DNA from: Pseudomonas moraviensis
GTDB lineage: Bacteria; Pseudomonadota; Gammaproteobacteria; Pseudomonadales; Pseudomonadaceae
Direction of reading: 5' to 3'
NCBI RefSeq assembly: GCF_900105805.1
Contig: NZ_LT629788.1
Location: 4,510,501 to 4,574,500 of the forward strand
DNA length: 64,000 bases
Every line of letters starts with the position of its first letter. Position 1 is the first letter of the stretch. Positions 31,331 to 40,524 of the stretch are shown one piece after another. A program made the translations under genes and the position numbers. The notes under the pieces were generated by a model, which searched no databases, had not been told where the DNA came from, and worked only from the letters and a program-made list of their open reading frames with translations.

Positions 31331-32386
31331 TTACTGGATTTCTTCAGGTTTGACGATCACCCAGTTCTTGTCCGCCGTCACCGGCAATCCTTCCTTGGCC
31401 TGCGCCGCTGCGTGTTTGGCCATCATGCCGTTGATCTGCGTCATGTACTTGTCCTTGCGGTTGATCCACAAGTGGATGCCGCCCTTGGCCACGTCGACAT
31501 CATGGAACAGCATGTAACCGTCGCTGGTCGGGGTATCGCCGCCGACCAGCACTGGTTTTTTCCACTCGTCAATGTAGGTCAGGATCGCTGCATGCTTACC
31601 GGCCATCCAGGTTGCCGGAGTCCACAGGTACGGAGTCAGTTCGAGGCCGAGGTTGGCCTTCTCGTCATATTTGCCGGCGGTGATCTGCTTGCGCGCGGTG
31701 GTCAGCTCGCCAGTCTTCTGATCCTTGAGCAGCAGTGAAACGCCAATGACGTTCTGCGGTTTGACGTTGTAGCCGTACTTGGGATCCGCCGCGACCATGC
31801 GCACCAGTTCCTCGGAGGCGGCGGTCATCACGTAGACCTCGATGCCATTCTCCATCAGCTTGTTGTACAGCTCCTGCTGACCGGTGAAGATCTTCGGCGG
31901 ATTGACGTCCAGCTGCTTCACCACATCGCCTTCGTAATACGTCGCAGGCACCGGTTTGCCCGAGGCCATCAACTCGTCGACATAGCCCTTGAGTTCCTTG
32001 AGGGTGAAGCCGGAAAACACCTGCGCCACCCATGGGTAGCAGACCATGTCGTCGACTTCACAGAGCCGGTAGTAATAACTGAACAGGCTCTCCTTGTGCT
32101 CGGCGGTGTCCTTGAACGGCATCAGTTTCAGCGAGGGATCGAGCTTGTCGCGGGTGATCAGGCCCTTGTTTTCCATGAACGGCAACAAAGACTCTTCGAG
32201 GTCGTAGCGGTAACTGGTGTTGTCCATGTCGAACACCGCGTAGTTACCCTTGTTGGCGTTGGCGGCGATCATCGCGTCGAGCGCCTTGGCCTGATCTGCC
32301 GGCCAATGCTTGAGCTCCGTGGCGAAGACCTGACCGGTCAGGCCCGCAGCCAATGCCACAGCCAACAACGTGCGTGCAATTCTCAT
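31331..32386 (-). CDS. pchP: Phosphorylcholine phosphatase (HAD superfamily), periplasmic
   Basis: A 351-residue HAD phosphatase with an N-terminal signal peptide (MRIARTLLAVALAAGLTGQVFA). HAD motif I is FDMDNT (Asp53, Asp55) followed by SYRYDLEESLLPFMENKG, motif II is MTAAS, and motif III/IV is GGDTPTSDG. This pattern is that of Pseudomonas PchP, which releases choline from phosphorylcholine in the periplasm; from memory, the P. aeruginosa enzyme has SAA at motif II where this one has TAA. It is divergent from tcyP. I saw no other choline gene nearby. Confidence 0.85.
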   Translation of the reverse strand: MRIARTLLAVALAAGLTGQVFATELKHWPADQAKALDAMIAANANKGNYAVFDMDNTSYRYDLEESLLPFMENKGLITRDKLDPSLKLMPFKDTAEHKESLFSYYYRLCEVDDMVCYPWVAQVFSGFTLKELKGYVDELMASGKPVPATYYEGDVVKQLDVNPPKIFTGQQELYNKLMENGIEVYVMTAASEELVRMVAADPKYGYNVKPQNVIGVSLLLKDQKTGELTTARKQITAGKYDEKANLGLELTPYLWTPATWMAGKHAAILTYIDEWKKPVLVGGDTPTSDGYMLFHDVDVAKGGIHLWINRKDKYMTQINGMMAKHAAAQAKEGLPVTADKNWVIVKPEEIQ

Positions 32387-32625
32387 AGCGCTACTCCCCG
32401 ATCCAAAGAGTTCGACGCTAACAAATAAGTGTGACAACCCTGGCCTGTCAGCGACCGCGTACGTCCCCTGCGCGTCAGCTGCATTGCCGACAGCGACACG
32501 CGCTTATTCCAAAAACGACGGACACCCTGCCATTTCGGTATTAAATCATTGCAAATCAAGCTGTTAGGCTTGCCGGTTCGCAGCAGCCCCGGATGGCTGT
32601 TGGCACAGTCTTTTCTGGAGTCCTC

Positions 32626-34017
32626 ATGAATCTACCGCTGATTCTCAACCTGCTGGTGTTCCTCGCCCTGCTCTTCGGTCTGGCGCAAACCCGCCACACG
32701 ACCTGGAGCCTGGCGAAAAAAGTCCTGCTTGCACTGGTCCTCGGCGTGGCGTTCGGCGTCGCCCTGCACACGATCTACGGTGCCGGCAACCCGGTACTGA
32801 AAGCCTCGATCGGCTGGTTCGATCTGGTCGGCAACGGCTACGTGCAGCTTCTGCAGATGATCGTGATCCCGCTGGTGTTCGCTTCAATCCTCAGCGCCGT
32901 GGCCCGTCTGCACAACGCCTCGTCGCTGGGCAAGATCAGTTTCCTGACCATCGGCACGCTGCTGTTCACCACCGCCATCGCGGCGCTGATCGGCATCGGC
33001 CTGACCAACCTGTTCGGCCTCACCGCTGAAGGTCTGGTCGCCGGCACTCAGGAAATGGCGCGCCTGCAAACCATTCAGAACGACTACGCCGGCAAGGTTG
33101 CCGACCTGAATGTGCCGCAATTGCTGCTGTCGTTCATCCCGCAGAACCCGTTCGCCGACCTGGCCCGGGCCAAGCCGACCTCGATCATCAGTGTGGTGAT
33201 TTTTGCCGCGTTCCTCGGGGTGGCTGCGCTGCAACTGCTCAAGGACGACGTCGAGAAAGGTCAGAAAGTGATCAACGCCATCGACACCCTGCAAGCCTGG
33301 GTGATGCGTCTGGTGCGTCTGGTGATGAAGCTGACCCCGTACGGTGTGCTGGCGCTGATGACCAAAGTGGTCGCCGGTTCCAACCTGCAGGACATCATCA
33401 AACTCGGCAGTTTCGTGGTGGTCTCGTATATCGGCCTGGGTCTGATGTTCGTGGTGCACGGCGTGCTGGTTTCGGCCGCCGGGATCAACCCGTTGCGCTT
33501 CTTCCGCAAGATCTGGCCGGTGCTGACGTTCGCCTTCACCAGCCGCTCCAGCGCCGCGACCATTCCGCTGAGCATCGAAGCGCAGACCCGTCGTCTGGGC
33601 ATTCCGTCGTCGGTCGCCAGTTTCGCCGCATCGTTCGGCGCAACCATCGGCCAGAACGGTTGCGCCGGCCTCTATCCAGCGATGCTGGCGGTGATGGTCG
33701 CGCCAACGGTCGGCATCAACCCGCTGGATCCGCTGTGGATCGCGACGCTGGTGGCGATTGTCACGTTGAGTTCGGCCGGTGTCGCTGGGGTTGGTGGCGG
33801 TGCGACGTTCGCCGCCCTGATCGTGCTGCCGGCGATGGGCTTGCCGGTGTCACTGGTGGCATTGCTGATTTCGGTCGAGCCGTTGATCGACATGGGTCGC
33901 ACGGCGTTGAACGTGAGTGGTTCGATCACCGCTGGGGCGATTACCAGCCAATTCATGCAGCAGACGGATAAAGCGCTGCTGGATGCGGATGAGCACGCAG
34001 AGTTGGCCCAGGCTTAA
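32626..34017 (+). CDS. tcyP: L-cystine transporter, TcyP/DAACS family
   Basis: A 463-residue sodium or proton:dicarboxylate/amino acid symporter-type membrane protein. It has about eight helices, re-entrant regions with the TSRSSAATIPLS and SFGATIGQNGCAGLYPAMLAVMVAP motifs, and the TcyP-like EPLIDMGRTALNVSGS segment that coordinates substrate. Similarity to TcyP/YdjN suggests cystine uptake; other dicarboxylate substrates are the alternative. Start ATG at 32626 with a CTGGAG site; an in-frame upstream ATG adds 11 residues. Confidence 0.85.
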   Translation: MNLPLILNLLVFLALLFGLAQTRHTTWSLAKKVLLALVLGVAFGVALHTIYGAGNPVLKASIGWFDLVGNGYVQLLQMIVIPLVFASILSAVARLHNASSLGKISFLTIGTLLFTTAIAALIGIGLTNLFGLTAEGLVAGTQEMARLQTIQNDYAGKVADLNVPQLLLSFIPQNPFADLARAKPTSIISVVIFAAFLGVAALQLLKDDVEKGQKVINAIDTLQAWVMRLVRLVMKLTPYGVLALMTKVVAGSNLQDIIKLGSFVVVSYIGLGLMFVVHGVLVSAAGINPLRFFRKIWPVLTFAFTSRSSAATIPLSIEAQTRRLGIPSSVASFAASFGATIGQNGCAGLYPAMLAVMVAPTVGINPLDPLWIATLVAIVTLSSAGVAGVGGGATFAALIVLPAMGLPVSLVALLISVEPLIDMGRTALNVSGSITAGAITSQFMQQTDKALLDADEHAELAQA

Positions 34018-34037
34018 GTAGCGCCTGACAGACCGCT

Positions 34038-34102
34038 ATCGCGAGCAGGCTCACTCCTACATTTGGAATGCGTTCCCCTGTAGGAGTGAGCCTGCTCGCG
34101 AT
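34038..34102. repeat. REP inverted pair, GTAGGAGTGAGCC type
   Basis: ATCGCGAGCAGGCTCACTCCTACA and its inverted copy around a short spacer, located between convergent tcyP and folA, six bases from the folA stop. Confidence 0.93.
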
Positions 34103-34107
34103 GCTTT

Positions 34108-34620
34108 TTAGGCTTTCTCCCAGACTTCGAAGCTGTACGCGGGTTTATCACCCTCTGCCGGATTCGGCACATTCGACACCAGCTTCCACTCGTTCAGATC
34201 AAACTCCGGAAACCACGCATCCCCTTGCGGGTTCAGCGCCACGCGGGTCAGGTACAGACGATCGGCCTGCGCCAGCCCTTGCGCGTACAACTGCGCGCCG
34301 CCAATCAGCATCAGTTCATCAACGCCTTGGGCTTTCGCCCATTCCTCGGCGCGCGCCACGGCGGCTTCCAGCGACGGGTAGACCTCGGCGCCTTCGAGCT
34401 GCAGATCCGGCTGACGGCTGACCACGATATTCAAGCGACCAGGCAACGGCCGACCGAGCGAATCCCAGGTCTTGCGGCCCATGATGATCGGCTTGCCGAG
34501 CGTGGTCGCCTTGAAGTATTTGAAGTCCCCCGGCAGGTGCCAGGGCATGCTGTTGTCGACGCCGATCACGCGGTTTTCACCGAGGGCTGCGATCAGGCTG
34601 AGGGGGAGTGATTTAGTCAT
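34108..34620 (-). CDS. folA: Dihydrofolate reductase
   Basis: FolA reduces dihydrofolate to tetrahydrofolate with NADPH and is the trimethoprim target. The 170-residue enzyme has the N-terminal LIAALGENRVIGVDNSMPWHLPGDFKYFK with the active-site Asp of the LPxDxxxFK-type motif, the NADPH-binding IIMGRKTWDSLG and LMLIGGAQLYAQGL. The start at MTKSLPLSLIAALG is by homology. It is divergent from the DUF2868 gene. Confidence 0.95.
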   Translation of the reverse strand: MTKSLPLSLIAALGENRVIGVDNSMPWHLPGDFKYFKATTLGKPIIMGRKTWDSLGRPLPGRLNIVVSRQPDLQLEGAEVYPSLEAAVARAEEWAKAQGVDELMLIGGAQLYAQGLAQADRLYLTRVALNPQGDAWFPEFDLNEWKLVSNVPNPAEGDKPAYSFEVWEKA

Positions 34621-34705
34621 GGCGGCGAGGATACCAGAGCCGCGCTTACCCCGATAAGCGCCACAGCGGTTATGCTCAGCGCTCGATTTAGCGACGGGAC
34701 GCCGC

Positions 34706-36079
34706 GTGACTGAACTGACTCCACTGCAAAACCTCTGGCTCACCGAAACCATCCGCCTGCGCGAAGAACACGCGGGGCCGCTGGATGATCTGGAAGCCAA
34801 TCGTCTGGCCCGCGCCGCTGGCGGCGACCTGCCGAGCCGCATTCAGCGCCGGGCGTTATGGCTGGCCGAGCGTGACGGACTGACTGCCGCCCTCAAGCAT
34901 TGGCTGCAAGGCGCGCGCCTGGCGCTAGTGCTGTTGATGATTTTCGCCGTGCTCAGCGGCGCCGGTCTGGCTTTCGCCGCGCTCGGGCAGACGCCAGTGA
35001 ATGTGTTCTGGGCGCTGGGCAGTCTGCTCGGGATCAATCTGCTTCTGCTGTTGAGCTGGGCGCTGGGGTTGATCTTCGCTGGCGAACACGGCGCCAGCCT
35101 TGGGCACTTGTGGCTGTGGCTGAGTGAAAAATTCGCTCGCGACGCCAAAGCCGCGCAACTGGCGCCGGCCTTGCTGTTGCTGCTGCAACGCAAAAAACTC
35201 AATCGCTGGGCGCTGGGCGCTTTGGTCAATGGCTTGTGGCTGCTGGCGATGCTCAGCGCGCTGATTTTGCTGCTGACGCTGATGGCCACCCGGCGTTACG
35301 GCTTTGTCTGGGAAACCACGATCCTCGGCGCCGACACCTTTATCCACGTGACCCAAGCCCTCGGCTATCTGCCGTCGCTGCTGGGCTTCAACGTGCCCAC
35401 GCAGGAGATGATTCGCGCCAGCGGCGATGGCGCCCTCGATCTTGAAAGCGCCCGGCAGGCCTGGGCCACCTGGCTGGTCGGCGTGCTGGTGGTCTACGGC
35501 GTGCTGCCACGCCTGCTGCTCGCGCTGTTCTGTTTTTGGCGCTGGAACAGCGGCAAAGCCGCGCTGCGCCTGGACCTGAACCTGCCCGGCTACGCGCAAC
35601 TGCGCGAACGGTTGATGCCAACCAGCGAACGTCTCGGCGTCAACGACCCGGAGCCGGCGCAACTGCACCGCGTCGAAAGCAACGTCGGCGAGCTCGTCAG
35701 TGAAGGCGCGCTGCTGGTAGCGATCGAGTTGGACGAACAGCGCCCATGGCCACCGGCGCTGCCGACAAACGTCAGCAATGCCGGCGTCCTCGACAGTCGC
35801 GAATCGCGGCACAAACTGCTCGAGCAACTCAGTCGCTTCCCACCGGCGCGGCTGGCGATCGCCTGCGATCCGCGACGCTCGCCGGATCGCGGCAGCCTCG
35901 CGCTGATCGCCGAACTGGCACGCAATGCCGGCGCCACCCGCATCTGGCTGCTGCAAGCGCCGCCCGGCGAAGCGCTGGACGGGCAACGTCTGGGCGACTG
36001 GCACGCTGCGCTGCAACAGCTGGAACTGCCGTTCGCCGATTGCGCGCCGATGAACTGGCTGGAGAGCGGACATGACTGA
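34706..36079 (+). CDS. DUF2868 family membrane protein
   Basis: A 457-residue protein with four membrane segments (about residues 72-94, 98-126, 172-197 and 250-280) and a cytoplasmic C-terminal domain. It starts TPLQNLWLTETIRLREEHAGPLDDLEANRLAR. It matches DUF2868, a family of unknown function almost always found directly before a DUF3482 GTPase. Here the two genes overlap by 8 bp, which implies a joint complex at the membrane. GTG is the first codon. Confidence 0.82.
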   Translation: MTELTPLQNLWLTETIRLREEHAGPLDDLEANRLARAAGGDLPSRIQRRALWLAERDGLTAALKHWLQGARLALVLLMIFAVLSGAGLAFAALGQTPVNVFWALGSLLGINLLLLLSWALGLIFAGEHGASLGHLWLWLSEKFARDAKAAQLAPALLLLLQRKKLNRWALGALVNGLWLLAMLSALILLLTLMATRRYGFVWETTILGADTFIHVTQALGYLPSLLGFNVPTQEMIRASGDGALDLESARQAWATWLVGVLVVYGVLPRLLLALFCFWRWNSGKAALRLDLNLPGYAQLRERLMPTSERLGVNDPEPAQLHRVESNVGELVSEGALLVAIELDEQRPWPPALPTNVSNAGVLDSRESRHKLLEQLSRFPPARLAIACDPRRSPDRGSLALIAELARNAGATRIWLLQAPPGEALDGQRLGDWHAALQQLELPFADCAPMNWLESGHD

Positions 36080-37457
36080 TGCACGCAAAGCCCCGTTGAA
36101 ACTCGCGGTGGTCGGCCACACCAACGTCGGCAAGACCTCGCTGCTGCGCACACTGACCCGCGATGTCGGCTTCGGCGAAGTCTCGCACCGGCCGAGCACC
36201 ACCCGGCACGTCGAAGGCGCGCGCTTGTCGGTGGACGGCGAGCCGTTGCTCGATCTGTACGATACGCCAGGGCTGGAAGATGCCATCGCCCTGCTGGATT
36301 TTCTCGAACGTCTGGAACGTCCCGGCGAACGCCTCGACGGCCCGGCGCGGCTGGCGCGGTTTCTCGACGGCAGCGAGGCGCGCCAGCGTTTTGAACAGGA
36401 AGCCAAGGTGCTGCGGCAATTGCTCGCCTCGGACGCCGGTCTGTATGTGATCGATGCCCGCGAACCGGTGCTGGCGAAATATCGCGACGAGCTGGAAGTG
36501 CTCGCCAGTTGCGGCAAACCGCTGCTGCCGGTGCTGAATTTCGTCAGCAGCGCCAACCATCGCGAGCCTGATTGGCGCGAAGCACTGGCGCGGCTGGGAC
36601 TGCATGCGCTGGTACGGTTCGACAGCGTCGCACCGCCCGAGGATGGTGAACGCCGACTGTATGAAAGCCTCGCCCTGCTGCTGGAAAATGCGCGACCACA
36701 ATTGGAGCGGTTGATCGCCGATCAACAGGCCCATCGCCGAGCCCGTCAACACAGTGCCGCGCGCTTGATTGCCGAATTGCTGATCGATTGCGCGGCGTGC
36801 CGGCGCAGTGTGGTCAGCGAGCCTGAACAGGAACAGCAGGCGGTCAGCGAATTGCGCAAAGCCGTGCGCCAGCGCGAACAAAAGTGTGTCGAGGCGCTGC
36901 TCAAGCTCTACGCGTTTCGCCCGCAGGATGCGGCGGCCAGTGACTTGCCGTTGCTCGACGGGCGCTGGGGTGATGACCTGTTCAACCCGGAAACCCTGAA
37001 GCAGCTTGGCGTGCGCGTCGGCGGCGGCATTGCTGCCGGTGCGGCGGCCGGGGCTGGCGTGGATTTGTTGGTCGGCGGCATTACCCTCGGCGCAGCAGCA
37101 CTGGCCGGGGCGATTGCCGGTGGCGCACTGCAAACCGCGCGCAGTTACGGCAGTCGTTTGCTCGGCAGGCTCAAAGGCCAGCGGGAATTGACGGTGGATG
37201 ACGCCGTGCTGCGCTTGTTGGCGTTGCGTCAGCGGCAGTTGGTGTTGGCGCTGGACCAGCGCGGGCATGCGGCGATGGACAGCATTCAGGTGGCCACGCC
37301 TGTGGATAAGACCTGGCGCGAGGGCAAGCTGCCCGAAGCCTTGAGCAAGGCCCGGGCGCATCCGCAGTGGTCATCGTTGAATCCCCATGCGAAGTTGAAT
37401 CAGGGGGAAAGGCAGGAGCAGGTTGAGGCGTTGGTTGATCGGGTGCTTGAGCTTTAG
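36072..37457 (+). CDS. GTPase with C-terminal DUF3482 domain
   Basis: A 461-residue GTP-binding protein with G1 GHTNVGKTS (residues 15-23), the G2 Thr region RPSTTRHVEG and G3 DTPG. A helical region follows, then a glycine-zipper membrane hairpin near residues 316-350 (VRVGGGIAAGAAAGAGVDLLVGGITLGAAALAGAIAGGAL). A GTPase fused to a membrane-inserting hairpin suggests membrane remodelling or stress sensing; this is inference. The function of the DUF2868/DUF3482 pair is unknown. Confidence 0.82.
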   Translation: MTDARKAPLKLAVVGHTNVGKTSLLRTLTRDVGFGEVSHRPSTTRHVEGARLSVDGEPLLDLYDTPGLEDAIALLDFLERLERPGERLDGPARLARFLDGSEARQRFEQEAKVLRQLLASDAGLYVIDAREPVLAKYRDELEVLASCGKPLLPVLNFVSSANHREPDWREALARLGLHALVRFDSVAPPEDGERRLYESLALLLENARPQLERLIADQQAHRRARQHSAARLIAELLIDCAACRRSVVSEPEQEQQAVSELRKAVRQREQKCVEALLKLYAFRPQDAAASDLPLLDGRWGDDLFNPETLKQLGVRVGGGIAAGAAAGAGVDLLVGGITLGAAALAGAIAGGALQTARSYGSRLLGRLKGQRELTVDDAVLRLLALRQRQLVLALDQRGHAAMDSIQVATPVDKTWREGKLPEALSKARAHPQWSSLNPHAKLNQGERQEQVEALVDRVLEL

Positions 37458-37465
37458 ATCGCTAC

Positions 37466-37613
37466 CCCCTCACCCCAGCCCTCTCCCGGAGGGAGAGGGG
37501 GCCGACTGTGTTGCTCTTGGGTCATACACCGACCTGAGATATCCAGTCGAACTCAGGTTTGAAAAGCATGGAGATCAGCTCCCTCTCCCTCCGGGAGAGG
37601 GTTGGGGTGAGGG
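37466..37613. repeat. CTCACCCCAGCCCTCTCCC-type palindromic element, copy 1
   Basis: Terminal inverted repeats of about 33 bp starting CCCTCACCCCAGCCCTCTCC, with one mismatch, each themselves containing a hairpin (CCCTCTCCC-GGAGGGAGAGGG). They flank a ~80-bp core with CATACACCGACCTGAGATAT. It lies between the convergent GTPase and PhnZ-like genes. A second copy lies at 50891-51067. Confidence 0.88.
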
Positions 37614-37619
37614 CTGCAA

Positions 37620-38177
37620 TCATTCAGCCGACAACAAAACCTCAGCCTTGCGCCTTAGCACACTCAGATCCATCACCGGCACCGCCCTCTCCTTCGCCAA
37701 CTCATCCCAGCGCCGTATGCGCAGACTCAGCGCACACAACGGATCAGCCGCAAACGCATCTGCCTCAGCCTCGCTCATCACCCCGCCCTGATATTCAAGC
37801 GTCCTGCGACTCGCCTCACTCAACTGCGCGTAATACCCCGGCTCACGCAACGTCAGATAACGCTTGGCCTGCACGTGATACTCCACCAGCCGCGCCAGCC
37901 GCTCGCTGAAACCCGCCTCACGCAGATAATCCGCACCGAGCCGTTCATGGCTGACCACGCCATAACCGCCCATGTTGTCCGCGCCTTCGGCACATAGATG
38001 GCCGATGTCATGGAAAAACGCCGCGAGCACCACTTCATCATCACAGCCCTCGGCCATCGCCAACTCGGCGGCCTGGGACATGTGCTCGAGCTGCGACACC
38101 GGCTCGCCGATGTAATCGCTGGGACCGAAGCGTTCATACAGGCCAAACACCCGGGCGATCACCTGCTCGTGATTCAT
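37620..38177 (-). CDS. PhnZ-like HD-domain mixed-valence diiron oxygenase (phosphonate catabolism)
   Basis: A 185-residue HD protein of the phosphonate-operon HDIG family. Every functional residue I recall for PhnZ is present at a constant offset: Tyr22 and Glu25 (lid), His32, His56, Asp57, His77, His101 and Asp158 (iron ligands), His60 and Lys105 (substrate). PhnZ cleaves the C-P bond of 2-amino-1-hydroxyethylphosphonate using O2. The PhnY-type hydroxylase that normally supplies that substrate is not in the window. The start overlaps the stop of the FAD oxidoreductase gene. Confidence 0.85.
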   Translation of the reverse strand: MNHEQVIARVFGLYERFGPSDYIGEPVSQLEHMSQAAELAMAEGCDDEVVLAAFFHDIGHLCAEGADNMGGYGVVSHERLGADYLREAGFSERLARLVEYHVQAKRYLTLREPGYYAQLSEASRRTLEYQGGVMSEAEADAFAADPLCALSLRIRRWDELAKERAVPVMDLSVLRRKAEVLLSAE

Positions 38178-39307
38178 GCCTCCTCCAGCAACTGCGCGAT
38201 GTTGCGCTCGGCCAGCGCCGGGCCGACGCTCATGCCGACGCCGGTGTGCATCAGCGCCACGCTCAAACCCGGCGCCGGGCGCAGGAACGAGAACGGGCCG
38301 GGGCCGCGAGCGCCATAGACGCCCTGCCAGCGTTCGACCACTTGCAGCCGGCAGCCCAGGGTCTGCTCGGCGAGTTCCAGCATCCAGTCGTCAATCTGCT
38401 CGGCATTGAACGGTGAAGCGTCGCTGCCGTAGTGATGTGAGTCGCCGATGATCAGTTCGCCATAGGGTGTCGGGCTGATCAGCAGGTGGATGCCGTTGGC
38501 GTGCAGGTGCGGTTGTTCACGGAGGATCTGTGCCTGCACCGCCGCGGCTTCCGGCAAATCGGCGAAGGCTCCGTAGTGCACGCAGCTCAGACCAGTGAGC
38601 ACGGCGTGTTGCAGATTGAAATCGATCTGCGGTTTGGCCCGGAGCATTTGCAAGCGGCAGACTTGCGGCTCAAGCGCGGCAATCGGCTCGGCGAGCAGAG
38701 TCTGATAATCATGGCCAGAGCAGACGATGATCTGCTTCGCGGCAAAACTGCCGGCGGTGCTGTGCAGATGTCCCGGCTCGACGTCGCGCACCAGGGTGGA
38801 AAAGTGAAACTCGACGCCGAGGTCGCGGCGCAGGTAGTCGATCAGTGCCGGGATGGCTTCGCGCGAGTACAGCTGTTGATCGTCAATGCCGTGCAGTGCA
38901 GCGCGGTGATGGCTGAACTGGCCGCCATAAAGATCACCCAACGCGGTTGCGCGAAGCAGTTCGACGTTGTAGCCGTGCTCGATCGCGCGCCCGGCGCAGA
39001 ACGCTTCGAGCAGGTGTTCTTCGGCTTCGCTGCGGGCGAACAGATAGGAGCCGTTGCGCTTGATCTGCAGTCCGGCGAGTTGCGCCCAGTCGCCCCAGAT
39101 TTCGCGGCTGGCCTTGGCAAGGTCGAGCATGGTGCCGGGTGGCTGACCGGTGACCAGTGCCTGGCCGAAATTGCGCACCGAAGCGCCGAGGGGCGTAGCG
39201 GTGCGTTCGAATACCGCGACCTTGAGACCGCGTTTGGCAGCGGCGTAAGCGTGGGACAGGCCGAGGATGCCGGCGCCGACGATGAGCAGGTCTTTGGGTT
39301 GTGTCAT
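38174..39307 (-). CDS. FAD-dependent oxidoreductase of phosphonate clusters (DAO type)
   Basis: A 377-residue D-amino-acid-oxidase-fold flavoprotein with the N-terminal FAD motif LLIVGAGILGLSHAYAAAKRGLKVAVFER and the C-terminal LMHTGVGMSVGPALAERNIAQLL. It fits the TIGR03364-type oxidoreductases found beside aminoethylphosphonate genes. Such enzymes are thought to oxidise the amine carbon of aminoethylphosphonate or N-methyl derivatives; the assignment to a particular substrate is inference. The start MTQPKDLLIVG is chosen by homology. It overlaps the HD gene by 4 bp. Confidence 0.8.
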   Translation of the reverse strand: MTQPKDLLIVGAGILGLSHAYAAAKRGLKVAVFERTATPLGASVRNFGQALVTGQPPGTMLDLAKASREIWGDWAQLAGLQIKRNGSYLFARSEAEEHLLEAFCAGRAIEHGYNVELLRATALGDLYGGQFSHHRAALHGIDDQQLYSREAIPALIDYLRRDLGVEFHFSTLVRDVEPGHLHSTAGSFAAKQIIVCSGHDYQTLLAEPIAALEPQVCRLQMLRAKPQIDFNLQHAVLTGLSCVHYGAFADLPEAAAVQAQILREQPHLHANGIHLLISPTPYGELIIGDSHHYGSDASPFNAEQIDDWMLELAEQTLGCRLQVVERWQGVYGARGPGPFSFLRPAPGLSVALMHTGVGMSVGPALAERNIAQLLEEA

Positions 39308-39324
39308 AGAGTCAATCCCGCTTT

Positions 39325-39457
39325 TGTGGCGAGGGAGCTTGCTCCCGCTCGGCTGCGCAGCAGTCGCAACTTCCGCAGATGTGGAGTGCCTGACACTACT
39401 CATTTGCAGAATTTGGCACCGCTTCGCGCTCCAGCGGGAGCAAGCTCCCTCGCCACA
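39325..39457. repeat. REP inverted pair, GTGGCGAGGGAGCTTGCTCCC type
   Basis: TGTGGCGAGGGAGCTTGCTCCCGCT and its inverted copy are separated by about 83 bp. This is a third REP family in the window. It sits within the phosphonate operon between the binding-protein gene and the FAD oxidoreductase gene. Confidence 0.9.
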
Positions 39458-39472
39458 GGATGTGTGGGTCAG

Positions 39473-40498
39473 TTATTTCGCGACAATCTTCTCGGACTTG
39501 CCGTCATACCGCTTGCGCCATTCAGCCAGGATCTCGTCGCGATTCTTCGAGGCCCAGGCAAAGTCGTTCTTGATCAGGCGCTGCTCATAATCGGCTGGCA
39601 ATTCGGTCTGCGGCTTGGCAATCCCCGGCTGTGCAAGAACAGCGAAGTTCTCTTTGTACAAGTCCATCGCCTCGGCGCTGGCGGAGAAGTCGGCGAGTTT
39701 CTTCGCCGCTTCTTCATGCGGGGTGCCTTTGATCACCGCTGTCGCCTCGATCTCCCAGCCCAGGCCCTCCTTCGGCAGGATGATGTCCAGCGGCGCGCCC
39801 TGGCGTTTCAGCTGCACGGCAGGGTATTCAAAGGAAATCCCGATCGGAAACTCCCCCGCCGCTGCCAGTTTGCAAGGCTTGGAACCGGAGTGAACGTACT
39901 GGCCGATGTTCTGGTGCAAGCCGTCCATGTAGGCCCAGCCCTGCTTCTCGCCGAAGGTTTGCAGCCAGGCGCTGACGTCGAGGAAACCGGTGCCGGACGA
40001 CGCCGGATTGGGCATGACGATCTTGCCCTTGTACTCAGGCTTGGTCAGGTCCTGCCAACTCACGGGTTTGCTCAGCCCCTGCTTTTCGGCTTCGACGGTG
40101 TTGAAGCAAATGGTCGCCGCCCACACGTCCATGCCGACCCAGGCCGGCGGGTTGGCGGCGTCGCGGTAGTTCGCGCCGATCTTGCCGAGATCCTTCGGCG
40201 CATAGCTTTGCAGCATGCCTTGCTGATCGAGGATCGCCAGACTCGAAGCCGCCAGGCCCCACACCGCATCCGCCTGCGGCCGGGCTTTTTCGGCGAGGAG
40301 TTTGGCGGTGATGATCCCGGTGGAATCGCGCACCCATTTGATTTCGACGTCCGGGTTGGCCTTTTCGAAGGCTTCCTTGTAGGACTTCAACTGTTCGGCT
40401 TCGAGGGCGGTGTACACCGTCAACTCGGTTTTCGCCGCGAAGACATTCAGGCTGAAAGTCGCGAGCACAGCAGCGGCCAGGGCCATAGGCTTGAACAT
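39473..40498 (-). CDS. 2-Aminoethylphosphonate ABC transporter substrate-binding protein
   Basis: A 341-residue periplasmic binding protein with a signal peptide (MFKPMALAAAVLATFSLNVFA) and an iron/phosphonate type II fold (LTVYTALEAEQLKSYKEAFEKANPDVEIKWVRDSTGIITAKLLAE). Sequence features (PNPASSGTGFLDVSAWLQ, GISFEYPAVQLK) and context match the putative 2-aminoethylphosphonate binding protein family. An Fe(III)-binding protein is the main alternative, but the neighbours favour phosphonate. Confidence 0.82.
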   Translation of the reverse strand: MFKPMALAAAVLATFSLNVFAAKTELTVYTALEAEQLKSYKEAFEKANPDVEIKWVRDSTGIITAKLLAEKARPQADAVWGLAASSLAILDQQGMLQSYAPKDLGKIGANYRDAANPPAWVGMDVWAATICFNTVEAEKQGLSKPVSWQDLTKPEYKGKIVMPNPASSGTGFLDVSAWLQTFGEKQGWAYMDGLHQNIGQYVHSGSKPCKLAAAGEFPIGISFEYPAVQLKRQGAPLDIILPKEGLGWEIEATAVIKGTPHEEAAKKLADFSASAEAMDLYKENFAVLAQPGIAKPQTELPADYEQRLIKNDFAWASKNRDEILAEWRKRYDGKSEKIVAK

Positions 40499-40524
40499 GA
40501 GCGTTTTCCTGTAGGTGAGTTGAA

